Below, piece by piece: positions 53,407 to 62,848 of a stretch of DNA of 64,000 bases; position 1 is the stretch's first letter, and each line of letters begins with the position of its first letter. The notes beneath the pieces are model-generated. The model saw only the letters and a list, made by a program, of their open reading frames with translations. It made no database searches and had not been told where the DNA came from. Source of the DNA: Robertkochia flava. Lineage in GTDB: Bacteria > Bacteroidota > Bacteroidia > Flavobacteriales > Flavobacteriaceae. Both the position numbers and the translations under genes were made by a program. The DNA is taken from assembly GCF_020166515.1 (NCBI RefSeq), contig NZ_JAINZT010000002.1:496001-560000 (forward strand). The letters are read 5' to 3'.

Positions 53407-53841
53407 ATGTATACCTATCTTAATGTATTACACTCCTATTGGGCGTATTTCACCCTATTCATCCTTGTTGTCGCTGTGCTTAATGCCGTTGTGGGAATTA
53501 GTTCCAATAAGCAGTATACCATGGCTAAAGATCTGCGTATAGGGCTGTTTGCATTAATTTTCAGCCATATTCAGCTTGTTCTTGGACTTATCCTTTATTT
53601 CGTCTCCCCGAGGTTCTCTGCATGGGAAGCCGGAGGTGTAATGGGGGATAGCTTGCTCAGACTTTTACTTGTCGAGCACCCTTTTGTGAATATCATAGCT
53701 ATTGCCCTGATCACTATCGGGTGGAGTAAGCATAAAAAGGAAGAAACCTCCAAGGGTAAATTCATGAAGATCGCCGTATTCTATGGAATTGGATTAGTGC
53801 TTATCCTCTCCAGGATCCCTTACGATATTTGGTTTTCCTGA
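53407..53841 (+). CDS. Four-helix membrane protein, cytochrome-b-like annotation in relatives
   Basis: A 144-residue protein with four hydrophobic helices and intramembrane His residues (LNVLHSYWAYF near residue 9, FALIFSHIQLVLGLI, LLVEHPFVN). Such proteins in Flavobacteria are often labelled 'cytochrome B', on weak grounds; haem binding is possible but unproven. It lies after the receptor terminator with its own -7 box. Its last 48 bp overlap the 3' end of the converging nuclease gene. Confidence 0.75.
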   Translation: MYTYLNVLHSYWAYFTLFILVVAVLNAVVGISSNKQYTMAKDLRIGLFALIFSHIQLVLGLILYFVSPRFSAWEAGGVMGDSLLRLLLVEHPFVNIIAIALITIGWSKHKKEETSKGKFMKIAVFYGIGLVLILSRIPYDIWFS

Positions 53842-54870
53842 CTCCGGATTTAAGGACTTTTCCCTAAACACAACGTATACCGGAAAATGGTCGCTGAAAC
53901 CCGCGGTATAACGGTTTCCGGAATACGTACGCAGGGGATAACCCTTGTATTTGCCTTTTTTATTTTTAAGCCATGAAGGCATGAAGATCCCCGCTTTTTC
54001 AAATGACATGAAGCGGGGATTTTTGTTGTGGATGGTATCGGATATCAGGATCTGGTCAAATAAATGCCAACGATCCCGGTAGGCCAGCGAACCGTACCCT
54101 TTTTTATAAAGCGCTAACATAGGGTTCACAAGTTTCCCGGTTTGCCCGGGCACGTTTGCGGTGATATGGTGGAATATGCTGGGATCTGAAGGATCGTCAT
54201 TAAAATCCCCCATAGAAAGTATAAGGGGCTCGCTGTAACGCCAGCGCAAAGAATCAATTATACGCTTGTTAAGTTTGCCAGCCGCTATCCTGTGCGCTTC
54301 ACTCCTTTCCTTGCCTCCTCTTCGGGATGGCCAGTGGTTCACGAGAATGTGTATTAACTCCTGGTTCAAATACCCGGAAACAACAAGAACATCCCGGGTG
54401 TAATCCCGGCCCCCTTTTCTGTTATACAGGAGAAGCCTTCTCGAGGCTGTAGCTATGGGAATAAAAACTGTTTTCTTATAGAGCAAGGCAACGTCTATTC
54501 CCCGATAATCCGGAGAGTCGAAATGAATAATACCGTAATCTGCGGGTATTAGCAACTGCTGATGCACCAGGTCTTTTAAGACCTTCAGGTTTTGCACCTC
54601 TGCCAGTCCGATAAGGTCCGGTCCGCATTTGTTGTAAATTTCCCCAAGATGGCGGATTACCATAGCCAGGTTCTCCTGTTTTTTGAGATATTTCGCTTCA
54701 CTCCAACCGGGTTTGTCGTAGCGGTATCCCGAACTGTCTTCAGAAACTGCGTTGGACGGTAAAAACAGGTTTTCGGTGTTATAAAAAGCAATAAGAATGT
54801 TTTTTGAGGAAACGTCCTGGGCGACCAGCCTCGTAACAAACAGGATTAAACAGATAGCTAAGTACCTCAT
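53794..54870 (-). CDS. Secreted endonuclease/exonuclease/phosphatase (EEP) family enzyme
   Basis: A 358-residue exported EEP-fold enzyme. A signal peptide ends TRLVAQ. All catalytic blocks are intact: IAFYNTENLF (Asn/Glu), GLAEVQN (metal Glu), NHWPSRRGG (His), MGDFNDDPSD (Asp/Asn) and SDHFPV (Asp/His). The fold cleaves phosphodiesters or phosphate esters: DNase I, ExeM, sphingomyelinase and others. It is divergent, across 76 bp, from a TonB receptor plus a lamin-tail lipoprotein. I infer extracellular or periplasmic nucleic acid or organophosphate breakdown. ATG 54870 is chosen over 54921. Confidence 0.9.
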   Translation of the reverse strand: MRYLAICLILFVTRLVAQDVSSKNILIAFYNTENLFLPSNAVSEDSSGYRYDKPGWSEAKYLKKQENLAMVIRHLGEIYNKCGPDLIGLAEVQNLKVLKDLVHQQLLIPADYGIIHFDSPDYRGIDVALLYKKTVFIPIATASRRLLLYNRKGGRDYTRDVLVVSGYLNQELIHILVNHWPSRRGGKERSEAHRIAAGKLNKRIIDSLRWRYSEPLILSMGDFNDDPSDPSIFHHITANVPGQTGKLVNPMLALYKKGYGSLAYRDRWHLFDQILISDTIHNKNPRFMSFEKAGIFMPSWLKNKKGKYKGYPLRTYSGNRYTAGFSDHFPVYVVFREKSLNPESGKPNIVRDPGEDKH

Positions 54871-54946
54871 TTTTAAATTTATACGATTTATTATATTAAA
54901 TATAGAAAATAATCTATACATTTAATCTAATTCTTAAAATTTAGGT

Positions 54947-57685
54947 ATGTTACGATTCGTTTTGTGGCTTACCTGCTTATGTTGTTTTAGCCCTCTTCAA
55001 TGCCAAATCCCATCATCTGTAAGTGGTAAGATCCTGGATGAAAGAACCCGAAAGGAGTTGTCCGGGGCTCGCGTTTGTATGGATACGTGTTCTTATGTGA
55101 TCGAAACGGATAGTCATGGCGATTTCACCCTGAAAGAGATTCCTCCCGGCAATTATGATCTTCGGTTATCCTTCGAAGGATATCGTAGTGCAGTATATCC
55201 GATCCATTTGACCCCCGGGACCCAGGTAGCGCTGGGGGAGCTTTACCTTATACCTGAAATTGGTCTGGGGCCACCTTTTGACCAGGTTCCCGGGACTCCT
55301 GATATTTCCGGTGAGGCCTTTGACCTTAGCACTGATTTTGTGCCACTGAATGCGCTGGATGATGTGTATCAGAATCGAAGTGCCTTTAATTTTAGTCAGG
55401 CCTTTTACCGGGTCAGGGGTTACGACTCCAAATACAGGGAAATTACCCTGAACGGGATACCTGTAAATGAACCTGAAAATGGGAGGGCTGGGTTTGCCCT
55501 TTGGGGTGGTTTGAATGATATGTTCAGGGAACGGGAAGTTACTACGGGACTTTCACCTCTTCCTGTCCATTTTGGGAGTGTAGGAGGCGGGGTTAATTTT
55601 ATGTTGAAACCTTCCTTAAACCGGCGTGGATTGAGAATTAGTTCCTCCGCTTCCAACCGTTTTTACGGAGGGCGGTTAATGGCTTCCTATAATTCAGGGG
55701 ACACAGGTGCCGATTTTTCCTATAGCTTGTCAGCATCAAGAAGATGGGCATCAGAGGGCTATGTAGACGGTACCTTGTACGATGCCATTTCCTTTTTCGC
55801 CGCTGTTGAATACAACCTGGGTCCCAAAGACGCCCTGGTGTTTAATGCCTTTTATGCTCCAAGGCGGATGGGCAGCAGGGCCGCTTTGACCAGGGAAGTC
55901 GCGACCCTGGCAGGACCGAGATACAATCCATTCTGGGGCTATCACGGGAAGGAGAAAAGAAACAGTCGTATCAGGCGAATGAATCGGCCACTTTTTCTGC
56001 TAAATTATTTTCATGAGGCTGCACAGGGAAGTTATCAGTTGGGCCTGCTGTATTCCCGGGGAACCCGATCTGCAGGAAGGCTGGGTTATTATAATGCTTC
56101 CAACCCAGATCCTGTATATTACCGGTATCTTCCCTCGTATTATCTTAACGGAAATCGGGTTAATTATGACAATGCCCTTTTGACGAAGGATGAATTTCTA
56201 AGCAATCCCCAGCTGAACTGGGACGAATTGTACCGGGTAAATACTTCTCCGGGCAACATGGGGAATGCTTCTTATCTGCTTTATGACGACGTGCAGCGCA
56301 CAGAAGATCTAACATTTTCCCTTAGTACTTCATACAGGCTTGGACCCGGAGGTGTATTTTCTGCCGGGATATATTCGCGGCTTACCAACTCGGAATATTT
56401 TGCTGCGATAAGGGACATGTTAGGGGCAGAATTCCACCCGGATATGGATCCCTTCTCACAAACTAATAATGACCTTGGTTATTCAGGATTAAAAGATGAA
56501 GAAGATGTCTTTGCATATTCATATGCCTTGAACACGTTCCGAACGGATGGCTTTCTAAGGTATACCATTAATTTTCCGGGAGGATCGGCCTATTCTTCGG
56601 TTGCCGGATCTTATTTTAATACTTATCGATCAGGGTTTTTTGCCAATGAGCGCTATCCCGAAAACTCATCAGGGAAGGGAGCCCCGGTAAAACTAGCGGC
56701 CAAATCTTTTAAGGGTGGTGGGGAATACAGAATTACAGGAAGGCATATTGTTGGACTGGACTTATCGTATATGGAGCGAATTCCAGATCTGAGATCCATA
56801 TACCTTAATCCCAGGGAAAACCAGCTTACGGTTGATCAGGTCCGTCCGGAAAGTATAGCAGCAGCTGAATTGCGTTACAGGATGGATTTGCCAAGAATAA
56901 AAGGCAGGACATCGTTGTTTTTTACAGAATTTTCCCGGTTTAATGAGATCAACTTTTACTATTACGATGGTGGGGTTGGGAATGCTTTTGTACAGGAGCT
57001 GAGCCAGGGAGGCCAAAAAATGCACTTTGGGGGGGAGTTCAGCCTGGAATATGATATCAGCAGTGAGGTGAAATTCGATCTCGTTGTTGCCCACGGGGTA
57101 TACAGGTATGCTGCAGACCCTGAGATCCTCATTAGTTTTAATACTGTAAACGAGGAAGAGGTGATCAATGCTGAAGGGCAGTATGCACTGGGACCCTCCT
57201 CCTTGAAGGGGCTTTATTTGTCGCAGGGCCCGCAGTCTGCCATATCTGCAGGACTAAACTACAGGGCAGCAGATTACTGGTGGATCGGGGTAGTGGCCAG
57301 TTACCTGGACCGGAATTATGTTGGGGTGTCAAAGGTTAGAAGAACTCAAAGTTTCTTTACAGATCCTCAGACAAATGAAGAGGTAAATGATATATCCATG
57401 GAAACCGCTGATGCGCTTTTGCGCCAGGAGAAATTACAGCCCATTCATTATCTCGATCTTAACGGAGGGAAATCCTGGCTTATCCATGATCTGTATATAT
57501 CCGTTTTTCTAAGTGTGAACAATCTTTTTAATGCGGTTTATGAAACGGGTGGGTATGAACAGAACAGAAATGCCAATCTGAGGGATCTTTACAATGACGC
57601 TTTAAGCGGTTCACCTTCGTTTGGCTCCAAATACTGGTATGGAGCAGGAAGAACGTATTTCCTGAATCTTGCTGTTAATTTTTAA
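54947..57685 (+). CDS. TonB-dependent receptor with a CarboxypepD_reg domain, paired with a DUF5689 lipoprotein
   Basis: A 912-residue receptor with a signal ending LQCQ, a CarboxypepD_reg domain (SSVSGKILDERTRKELSGAR), a plug with VRGYDSKYREITLNGIPVN, and a barrel ending in AGRTYFLNLAVNF. It is 3 bp before the DUF5689/LTD lipoprotein, so the two form a receptor/lipoprotein pair like SusC/SusD in layout, though not in sequence. Its ligand is likely a product of the neighbouring nuclease, an inference only. Confidence 0.9.
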   Translation: MLRFVLWLTCLCCFSPLQCQIPSSVSGKILDERTRKELSGARVCMDTCSYVIETDSHGDFTLKEIPPGNYDLRLSFEGYRSAVYPIHLTPGTQVALGELYLIPEIGLGPPFDQVPGTPDISGEAFDLSTDFVPLNALDDVYQNRSAFNFSQAFYRVRGYDSKYREITLNGIPVNEPENGRAGFALWGGLNDMFREREVTTGLSPLPVHFGSVGGGVNFMLKPSLNRRGLRISSSASNRFYGGRLMASYNSGDTGADFSYSLSASRRWASEGYVDGTLYDAISFFAAVEYNLGPKDALVFNAFYAPRRMGSRAALTREVATLAGPRYNPFWGYHGKEKRNSRIRRMNRPLFLLNYFHEAAQGSYQLGLLYSRGTRSAGRLGYYNASNPDPVYYRYLPSYYLNGNRVNYDNALLTKDEFLSNPQLNWDELYRVNTSPGNMGNASYLLYDDVQRTEDLTFSLSTSYRLGPGGVFSAGIYSRLTNSEYFAAIRDMLGAEFHPDMDPFSQTNNDLGYSGLKDEEDVFAYSYALNTFRTDGFLRYTINFPGGSAYSSVAGSYFNTYRSGFFANERYPENSSGKGAPVKLAAKSFKGGGEYRITGRHIVGLDLSYMERIPDLRSIYLNPRENQLTVDQVRPESIAAAELRYRMDLPRIKGRTSLFFTEFSRFNEINFYYYDGGVGNAFVQELSQGGQKMHFGGEFSLEYDISSEVKFDLVVAHGVYRYAADPEILISFNTVNEEEVINAEGQYALGPSSLKGLYLSQGPQSAISAGLNYRAADYWWIGVVASYLDRNYVGVSKVRRTQSFFTDPQTNEEVNDISMETADALLRQEKLQPIHYLDLNGGKSWLIHDLYISVFLSVNNLFNAVYETGGYEQNRNANLRDLYNDALSGSPSFGSKYWYGAGRTYFLNLAVNF

Positions 57686-57697
57686 TTCATGACTGTT

Positions 57698-60361
57698 ATG
57701 AAAGTACTGTGGAAGATGCTGTTGCAGGTAATGGTGATTCTGGTTTTTTGGGGGTGTATTCCCGGAGACGATTTCGGAGCCCTTGGTGAGTGTGATGCCA
57801 TGCCGGACAGTTTTGAAAACGTATCGGCCATTTCCCGGGAATTCGGTGCTGAACCTGTATTGGTGGGTACAGAAAAGATCATACGATTGTATGTGAGCTC
57901 GGATGATCGCCAGAGCAATGTTTATGGGGCGATCTATTTGCAGGACGCTCCGGAGAACCCCGAAACGGGGGTGGAATTAAGGACCGACCTTAGAAATGCC
58001 CACTTGAAATATCCCCAGGGGGCTGAGGTATACCTGAATCTGAAAGGGTTGTTCGTAAGGTCGATTGATGGTGCCCTTCAGGTGGGGTCTAAACAAAATA
58101 GCTTTGGGGTTACAACCCTGGCAAGGATCCCCGAGCAGGTCACAGAAAAGCACCTTTTTCGATCCTGTAACCCCCTGGTTAAAATGCATCCAAAAGTGGT
58201 GCATCCTGATAGTCTCGATGCCCATTGGCAGTTTCTTTACGTCTTGTTCGAAGGGGTTGAGGTGGCCGCTTCAGATCTGTGTAAGACCTATGCAGATTTT
58301 GAGGAAAGTACGGTCAGAAAACTGGATGGCTGCGGGAAATCCGGTGTGGAACTTTTAACCAGTGGGTATTCCGACTTTCACAATTTGTCCCTTCCGGAAG
58401 GGATGGGCAGGGCTACAGGAGTGCTGAAATTACGTGGGAGCAAGCCACAACTGCTCATTAATAAGGCTGAAGATCTGGTTTTTGACCATGATCGTTGCAA
58501 TGGGTACGCTTATAATTGTTCTCCTCCGGATCCCAACAGCAGTATAGCAGAGATAAAGAATATGTATTCAGAAGGAAGTATGACAGGGGAGCTTGAGGGC
58601 CGGGTGCTGGGGGCTGTTGTCATTGCGGATGATAGTTCAGCACCTTTTAAAGGGGAACTTTACATACGGGATTCCTCCGGTGCAATTCGTATTCAAACGG
58701 GTAAAAAGGAGCTGTACAAGGATGGGTATACCTCAGGTAGCAGGATTGTTGTGGATCTGAGGGGATTGGTTTTAATCAGGGATCACGGAGAGTTCGTCCT
58801 TGCATATCCCGGGGATACTTCCTGGCAGCCTGTACCCGGAGATCTTTTGCCCTACTTTATCTATCTGGCAGATGAACCTTTGGAGGAGGTTGAACCACAA
58901 GTTCACTCTGTTGTCGAAATTAATGAAGCGCTGGTTGGAGAGCTGATTACCTTAAAAGACGTTCAATTTGCCGGTTCCGGAATCCTTCGGGAAGGATTGC
59001 GCTACAGGCTTCTTACGGACTGTTACGGAAATTCCCTTTCGGTTATTCTCCCTGAGAATATTACCCCGGGAGATAATGAACAGGGGAGTGGCAGTGCTAC
59101 CGGGATTCTCACCTTTAATGATGGGTATCAGCTTAAGCCGATTTCCCCAAACGATTATTTTGAACCGAAGGGTGATCACTGTTTATATTTTTCAGGATCG
59201 GAACGAGTTCCGGCAATTGATATGACACAGATGAGCATAAATACCCCCGGTTTAATTATGGATAATACGGTTGTGGAGGGCGTGGTAATAAGTGATGTGG
59301 AGTTTGGTAGTTTTCCCAATAATGAAATTCTGATTCAATGTGATACTGGAAGTCTTTCGGTTAAGTTAACCGGTAAGCACCAGATAAGCAGGGGGAGCAG
59401 GGTTAGGGTGGCATTAATGGGTGGGCACCTGCTGCATCACGCGGGTATACCGGCGGTGGAAGGCCTTCTTCCTCTCCAGATCGTCCTGTTGGAAAGCGGG
59501 GTGCTGCCGGGGCCGATGGAGATCTCTGTTTCGGAGTTAAATAACAATGATTATGCAGGGCAATGGCTTAATCTCTATCCCGTATCCCTGTTAGGAGATA
59601 TCGGGACTATTTCAGATGGGACCCTGGTTGGAGACTGCTTTGATTCGGTTGCTTTACGTGTTTTGGAAGATTCGGCATTGAACGGTTATATCGCAGAGAG
59701 AGGTAGTGGCGCGATTTCGGGTTTTTATTACGACGGATATTTTGTGGTCGGAAGGCCCTCGGATATCGGGTTTAATGAAGACGCGCTGCAGTGTTCCGGA
59801 TTGGGCGAAGGGCATGGAGTCATCATTTCTGAAATTGCAGATCCATTGAATTCCTCATCCGATTTAAATTCACGGTATATAGAGTTGTACAACAACAGCG
59901 AAATGGGTGTCGATCTTTCCGGTTGGGAATTAAGGAGGTATACCAACGGGAATCAGGCCTATACGGAAAGTACAGTGATCACTTTTAACAATATCCGCTT
60001 AGAAGGAAATGCAGTTCTTGTTATTGCAGCCAATGCCATGGATTTTGAAGAGGTATATGGCTTCCCACCTGCTATACAGGGAGGTTCTTCCTCTGCAGCC
60101 GACAGCAATGGCGATGACAATATGATACTGGTGGGACCTTCCGGGGAGCTGATGGATGTTTTTGGGGTGCCCGGAGAGGACGGTACAGGGACTTCTCACG
60201 ACTTCCAGGATGGAAGGGCTGTCAGGAAAACAGGGATTATTATGGGAAGCCCGTTGTTTAATGCACAGCAATGGGAGGTATTTAACGGTCATGGAGAGCT
60301 GGGAACCCACAAACAGCTGTTAAGTGCCCCCCAGGATTTTGATCCCGGGGTGCATCATTAG
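57698..60361 (+). CDS. DUF5689 and lamin-tail-domain lipoprotein
   Basis: An 887-residue lipoprotein (signal ending LVFWGC). The first 700 residues hold three or four OB-like/DUF5689 repeats, with recurring phrases: GAIYLQDAPENP, GELYIRDSSGAIRI and LKLRGSKPQLLINKAEDL. The C-terminal third has a lamin tail domain: HGVIISEIADPLNSSSDLNS, YIELYNN, LSGWELRRY, AVLVIAAN and DNMILVGPSGELMD. LTDs in bacteria accompany secreted nucleases. The ATG at 57689 is nine bases earlier; 57698 (MKVLWKML) fits the signal better. Confidence 0.82.
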   Translation: MKVLWKMLLQVMVILVFWGCIPGDDFGALGECDAMPDSFENVSAISREFGAEPVLVGTEKIIRLYVSSDDRQSNVYGAIYLQDAPENPETGVELRTDLRNAHLKYPQGAEVYLNLKGLFVRSIDGALQVGSKQNSFGVTTLARIPEQVTEKHLFRSCNPLVKMHPKVVHPDSLDAHWQFLYVLFEGVEVAASDLCKTYADFEESTVRKLDGCGKSGVELLTSGYSDFHNLSLPEGMGRATGVLKLRGSKPQLLINKAEDLVFDHDRCNGYAYNCSPPDPNSSIAEIKNMYSEGSMTGELEGRVLGAVVIADDSSAPFKGELYIRDSSGAIRIQTGKKELYKDGYTSGSRIVVDLRGLVLIRDHGEFVLAYPGDTSWQPVPGDLLPYFIYLADEPLEEVEPQVHSVVEINEALVGELITLKDVQFAGSGILREGLRYRLLTDCYGNSLSVILPENITPGDNEQGSGSATGILTFNDGYQLKPISPNDYFEPKGDHCLYFSGSERVPAIDMTQMSINTPGLIMDNTVVEGVVISDVEFGSFPNNEILIQCDTGSLSVKLTGKHQISRGSRVRVALMGGHLLHHAGIPAVEGLLPLQIVLLESGVLPGPMEISVSELNNNDYAGQWLNLYPVSLLGDIGTISDGTLVGDCFDSVALRVLEDSALNGYIAERGSGAISGFYYDGYFVVGRPSDIGFNEDALQCSGLGEGHGVIISEIADPLNSSSDLNSRYIELYNNSEMGVDLSGWELRRYTNGNQAYTESTVITFNNIRLEGNAVLVIAANAMDFEEVYGFPPAIQGGSSSAADSNGDDNMILVGPSGELMDVFGVPGEDGTGTSHDFQDGRAVRKTGIIMGSPLFNAQQWEVFNGHGELGTHKQLLSAPQDFDPGVHH

Positions 60362-60430
60362 AAAACAGGGCAGACATTGTTGTAAGGGCAAACAGGATTG
60401 ATTATATTCAGATTCATTTCTGAAAAACTT

Positions 60431-61201
60431 ATGGAGAATTTAAAACTTGCCCTGGTACAGGCAGATCTGATATGGGAAAATGTGGATGCCAATCGCAGGC
60501 AGTTTCAGCAACGTATTTCGGAGATCGACAGGGATATCGATCTTATTGTACTTCCTGAAATGTTCTCGTCAGGCTTTACCATGCATCCCGAAAGGGTTTA
60601 CGAAACCATGGAAGGGCCTACCCTGGAATGGATGAAGGATCTTTCAAAACAACATGGAGCTGCTATTTGCGGAAGCCTGGTGATCAGGGAAGGAGAAGTA
60701 TTCAGAAACCGATTCCTGTTCGTTCACCCGGAAGGAAAAGTGGATTATTATGATAAGCGGCATAGTTTTACCTATGCCGGTGAGGATAAGAAATATAAAA
60801 GGGGAGATACCCGTAAACTGATCCTTTATAAGGGCTGGAAAATTTTTCCTCAGGTATGTTATGATCTGAGGTTTCCGGTGTTTTCCAGAAATGATATGGA
60901 ATACGACCTTCTTATTTACGTGGCCAACTGGCCGGAGATACGGATCGATGCCTGGGATACTTTACTCAAGGCCCGTGCCATAGAAAATATGGCATATTCT
61001 GTTGGTGTAAACCGCATTGGGAAAGACGGGAATGATTATGCCTATCCCGGGCATAGCGGGGCTTATGATGAGCTTGGAAAAACCCTGGTACATACCAGCG
61101 GGGAGGAGGTGGTCTATGTGAGCCTGAACCGGTCTCAGATGTTAAAAACCAGAGCAAAGCTCCGGTTTCTTGAAGATCGCGACCTGTTTAATCTAAAATA
61201 A
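60431..61201 (+). CDS. Carbon-nitrogen hydrolase, omega-amidase (YafV) type
   Basis: A 256-residue nitrilase-superfamily enzyme. The Glu-Lys-Cys triad is visible: VLPEMFSSGF, YDKRHSF and QVCYDLRFPVF. The order and the AGEDKKYKRGD segment resemble YafV/NIT2 omega-amidase, which hydrolyses 2-oxoglutaramate or 2-oxosuccinamate. The frame is open from 60398; the ATG at 60431 gives the family N terminus MENLKLALVQADL. Its 3' end overlaps the converging Ig-like gene by 14 bp. Confidence 0.9.
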   Translation: MENLKLALVQADLIWENVDANRRQFQQRISEIDRDIDLIVLPEMFSSGFTMHPERVYETMEGPTLEWMKDLSKQHGAAICGSLVIREGEVFRNRFLFVHPEGKVDYYDKRHSFTYAGEDKKYKRGDTRKLILYKGWKIFPQVCYDLRFPVFSRNDMEYDLLIYVANWPEIRIDAWDTLLKARAIENMAYSVGVNRIGKDGNDYAYPGHSGAYDELGKTLVHTSGEEVVYVSLNRSQMLKTRAKLRFLEDRDLFNLK

Positions 61202-62798
61202 AAGTCTGTTCGATCTCCCAGTTCGCTCTCAATTCTATGGGGTCAGGATAGTAACTGATCTTCTCCGGTTGGCGCATTTCCAGGTAATCTCCCGTATCCC
61301 ATTTCCCATTTCCGTTGGTATCATGGATAACCCTGATGTAGTAGGTTCCCGGATCGATATTGACAAAATTATAGCTCAAAGCGGGTTTATCGATAAACAG
61401 GGATTGTTTTACATTATCTTTTTGGTCTGTCAGTTCCAGGATCAGCGGGAAGGTTTCGGTATTTTGAAGCCGGACCCGAACAGAACCCAGCTGCCCGAGT
61501 TCTTTTGTTGTAAGACTGTATTGCAGGCTGTCGTTCTCGTTTCCGAAGAAATCCGTCACCGCTCCCGGTAAAAGGGTGATATCATACTTGTTCCCGGGTT
61601 GAACGTTCCAGAGAAAGAGCAGTTCATTTTCCTTCTCCTTCAGCTTCAGATCGAAATCTACTGCAGACGAATCCCGGTCGAGAATTTGCATGTTTTCTGC
61701 CCGGTATGATACTAAAGGGATGTTACCCCTGATCCTGAAGGTGTCAGAAAGCTGCATACTTCTTTGGGGGGCTTCTGTAATTTGAAGACTGTCATTGTAC
61801 AGGTCCCTGATTCTTACCGTGAATGTGTCTACCACCGATTCCCGGGAAACACGGAATAAAAGGGAGTCTGCTTCAACGGGGGTAAAGTAATAGTTGATCG
61901 AGTCGGTTGCTGCATCCCTGATGGTGGCTGCTCTGAAGGTGTCGGGTATATCCGACAGAAGTTCAATCTTCATTCCCTCTTCCTCCCCTTCGTATCCAAA
62001 GGCGATCTTGTTCTTGTTCAGCATTACAGGGCGGGCGATCCGGAATTCGGGAACCTCCTTAAAAAGGGTAATATGGTAAGTGGTGTCCGTAGGGATCTCA
62101 ATGGTGTCTGCGATGAAACCAATTTTGTCTGTCCGTGGGGTAAACAGGTTGTCATTGCCTTCGTCCTTTATGGCTACCAGCCTGTAACTTCCTTTTTTAA
62201 GATTGGTAAGGCTGAAGGTAACTGAACTGTCGAGGGTATTGCTAATATAGGTGGGCTGAGATTTGTAGACGATAGAATCGGTAAATGCGGTGTCGATTTC
62301 GTAAAGCATAACGCTTATGAAATTATCAGGTTCCTTCTGGGTGGCATCGCTAACGGTACCTCCCAGTTCCAGGGAATCGATATAACTTCCGGTGGAAAAC
62401 ACATAGCGGTAGAAGGGGTAGGGGTTTCCTTCATTGTGATCAACAATACTCTGCCCGAAATTGAACACATAGGTGGAGTTGTCTTTCAGGGTATCCAGCA
62501 TTTCAATGGTGATCTTTCGGCTTGCTCCGCCCTGCGGACTTACTTCCGGCGGATATTTTAGCGGTGGAGACACCACCAGCTGTTTCTGGAGGTCTTTCAG
62601 GGTAACATATTCATTGAAATTCAATGTAATTTCATTCCCCTTAAAATTCACGGAGTAATTATCCGGTTTGGTAGAGATGATCTCTGGAGGCATTTCATCT
62701 TTTGGCCCTCCCGTTGGCGTTCCTCTTTTGGCACAATTGATAAGAGAAAACATCAGCCCGAAGAACAAGCTGTAATAAAGAAATTTACTGGATCTCAT
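61188..62798 (-). CDS. Ig-like domain surface lipoprotein (Bacteroidota 'CAKRGTPTGGPKD' type)
   Basis: A 536-residue lipoprotein with a signal ending SLINC. The start CAKRGTPTGGPKDEMPPEI matches a widespread Bacteroidota family whose first domain is an Ig-like (SbsA/Big_5) fold, here PEIISTKPDNYSVNFKGNEITLNFNEYV. The rest is mostly beta-strand. A Gly-rich calcium-loop-like DTNGNGKWDTGDYLEM is near the C terminus. Function unknown. It is commonly next to comF, as here (50 bp apart). Confidence 0.85.
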   Translation of the reverse strand: MRSSKFLYYSLFFGLMFSLINCAKRGTPTGGPKDEMPPEIISTKPDNYSVNFKGNEITLNFNEYVTLKDLQKQLVVSPPLKYPPEVSPQGGASRKITIEMLDTLKDNSTYVFNFGQSIVDHNEGNPYPFYRYVFSTGSYIDSLELGGTVSDATQKEPDNFISVMLYEIDTAFTDSIVYKSQPTYISNTLDSSVTFSLTNLKKGSYRLVAIKDEGNDNLFTPRTDKIGFIADTIEIPTDTTYHITLFKEVPEFRIARPVMLNKNKIAFGYEGEEEGMKIELLSDIPDTFRAATIRDAATDSINYYFTPVEADSLLFRVSRESVVDTFTVRIRDLYNDSLQITEAPQRSMQLSDTFRIRGNIPLVSYRAENMQILDRDSSAVDFDLKLKEKENELLFLWNVQPGNKYDITLLPGAVTDFFGNENDSLQYSLTTKELGQLGSVRVRLQNTETFPLILELTDQKDNVKQSLFIDKPALSYNFVNIDPGTYYIRVIHDTNGNGKWDTGDYLEMRQPEKISYYPDPIELRANWEIEQTFILD

Positions 62799-62848
62799 CG
62801 AAGCTGTTTAGTGGTGCAAAATAACGATTATTTTTACTAAAGATAAAA

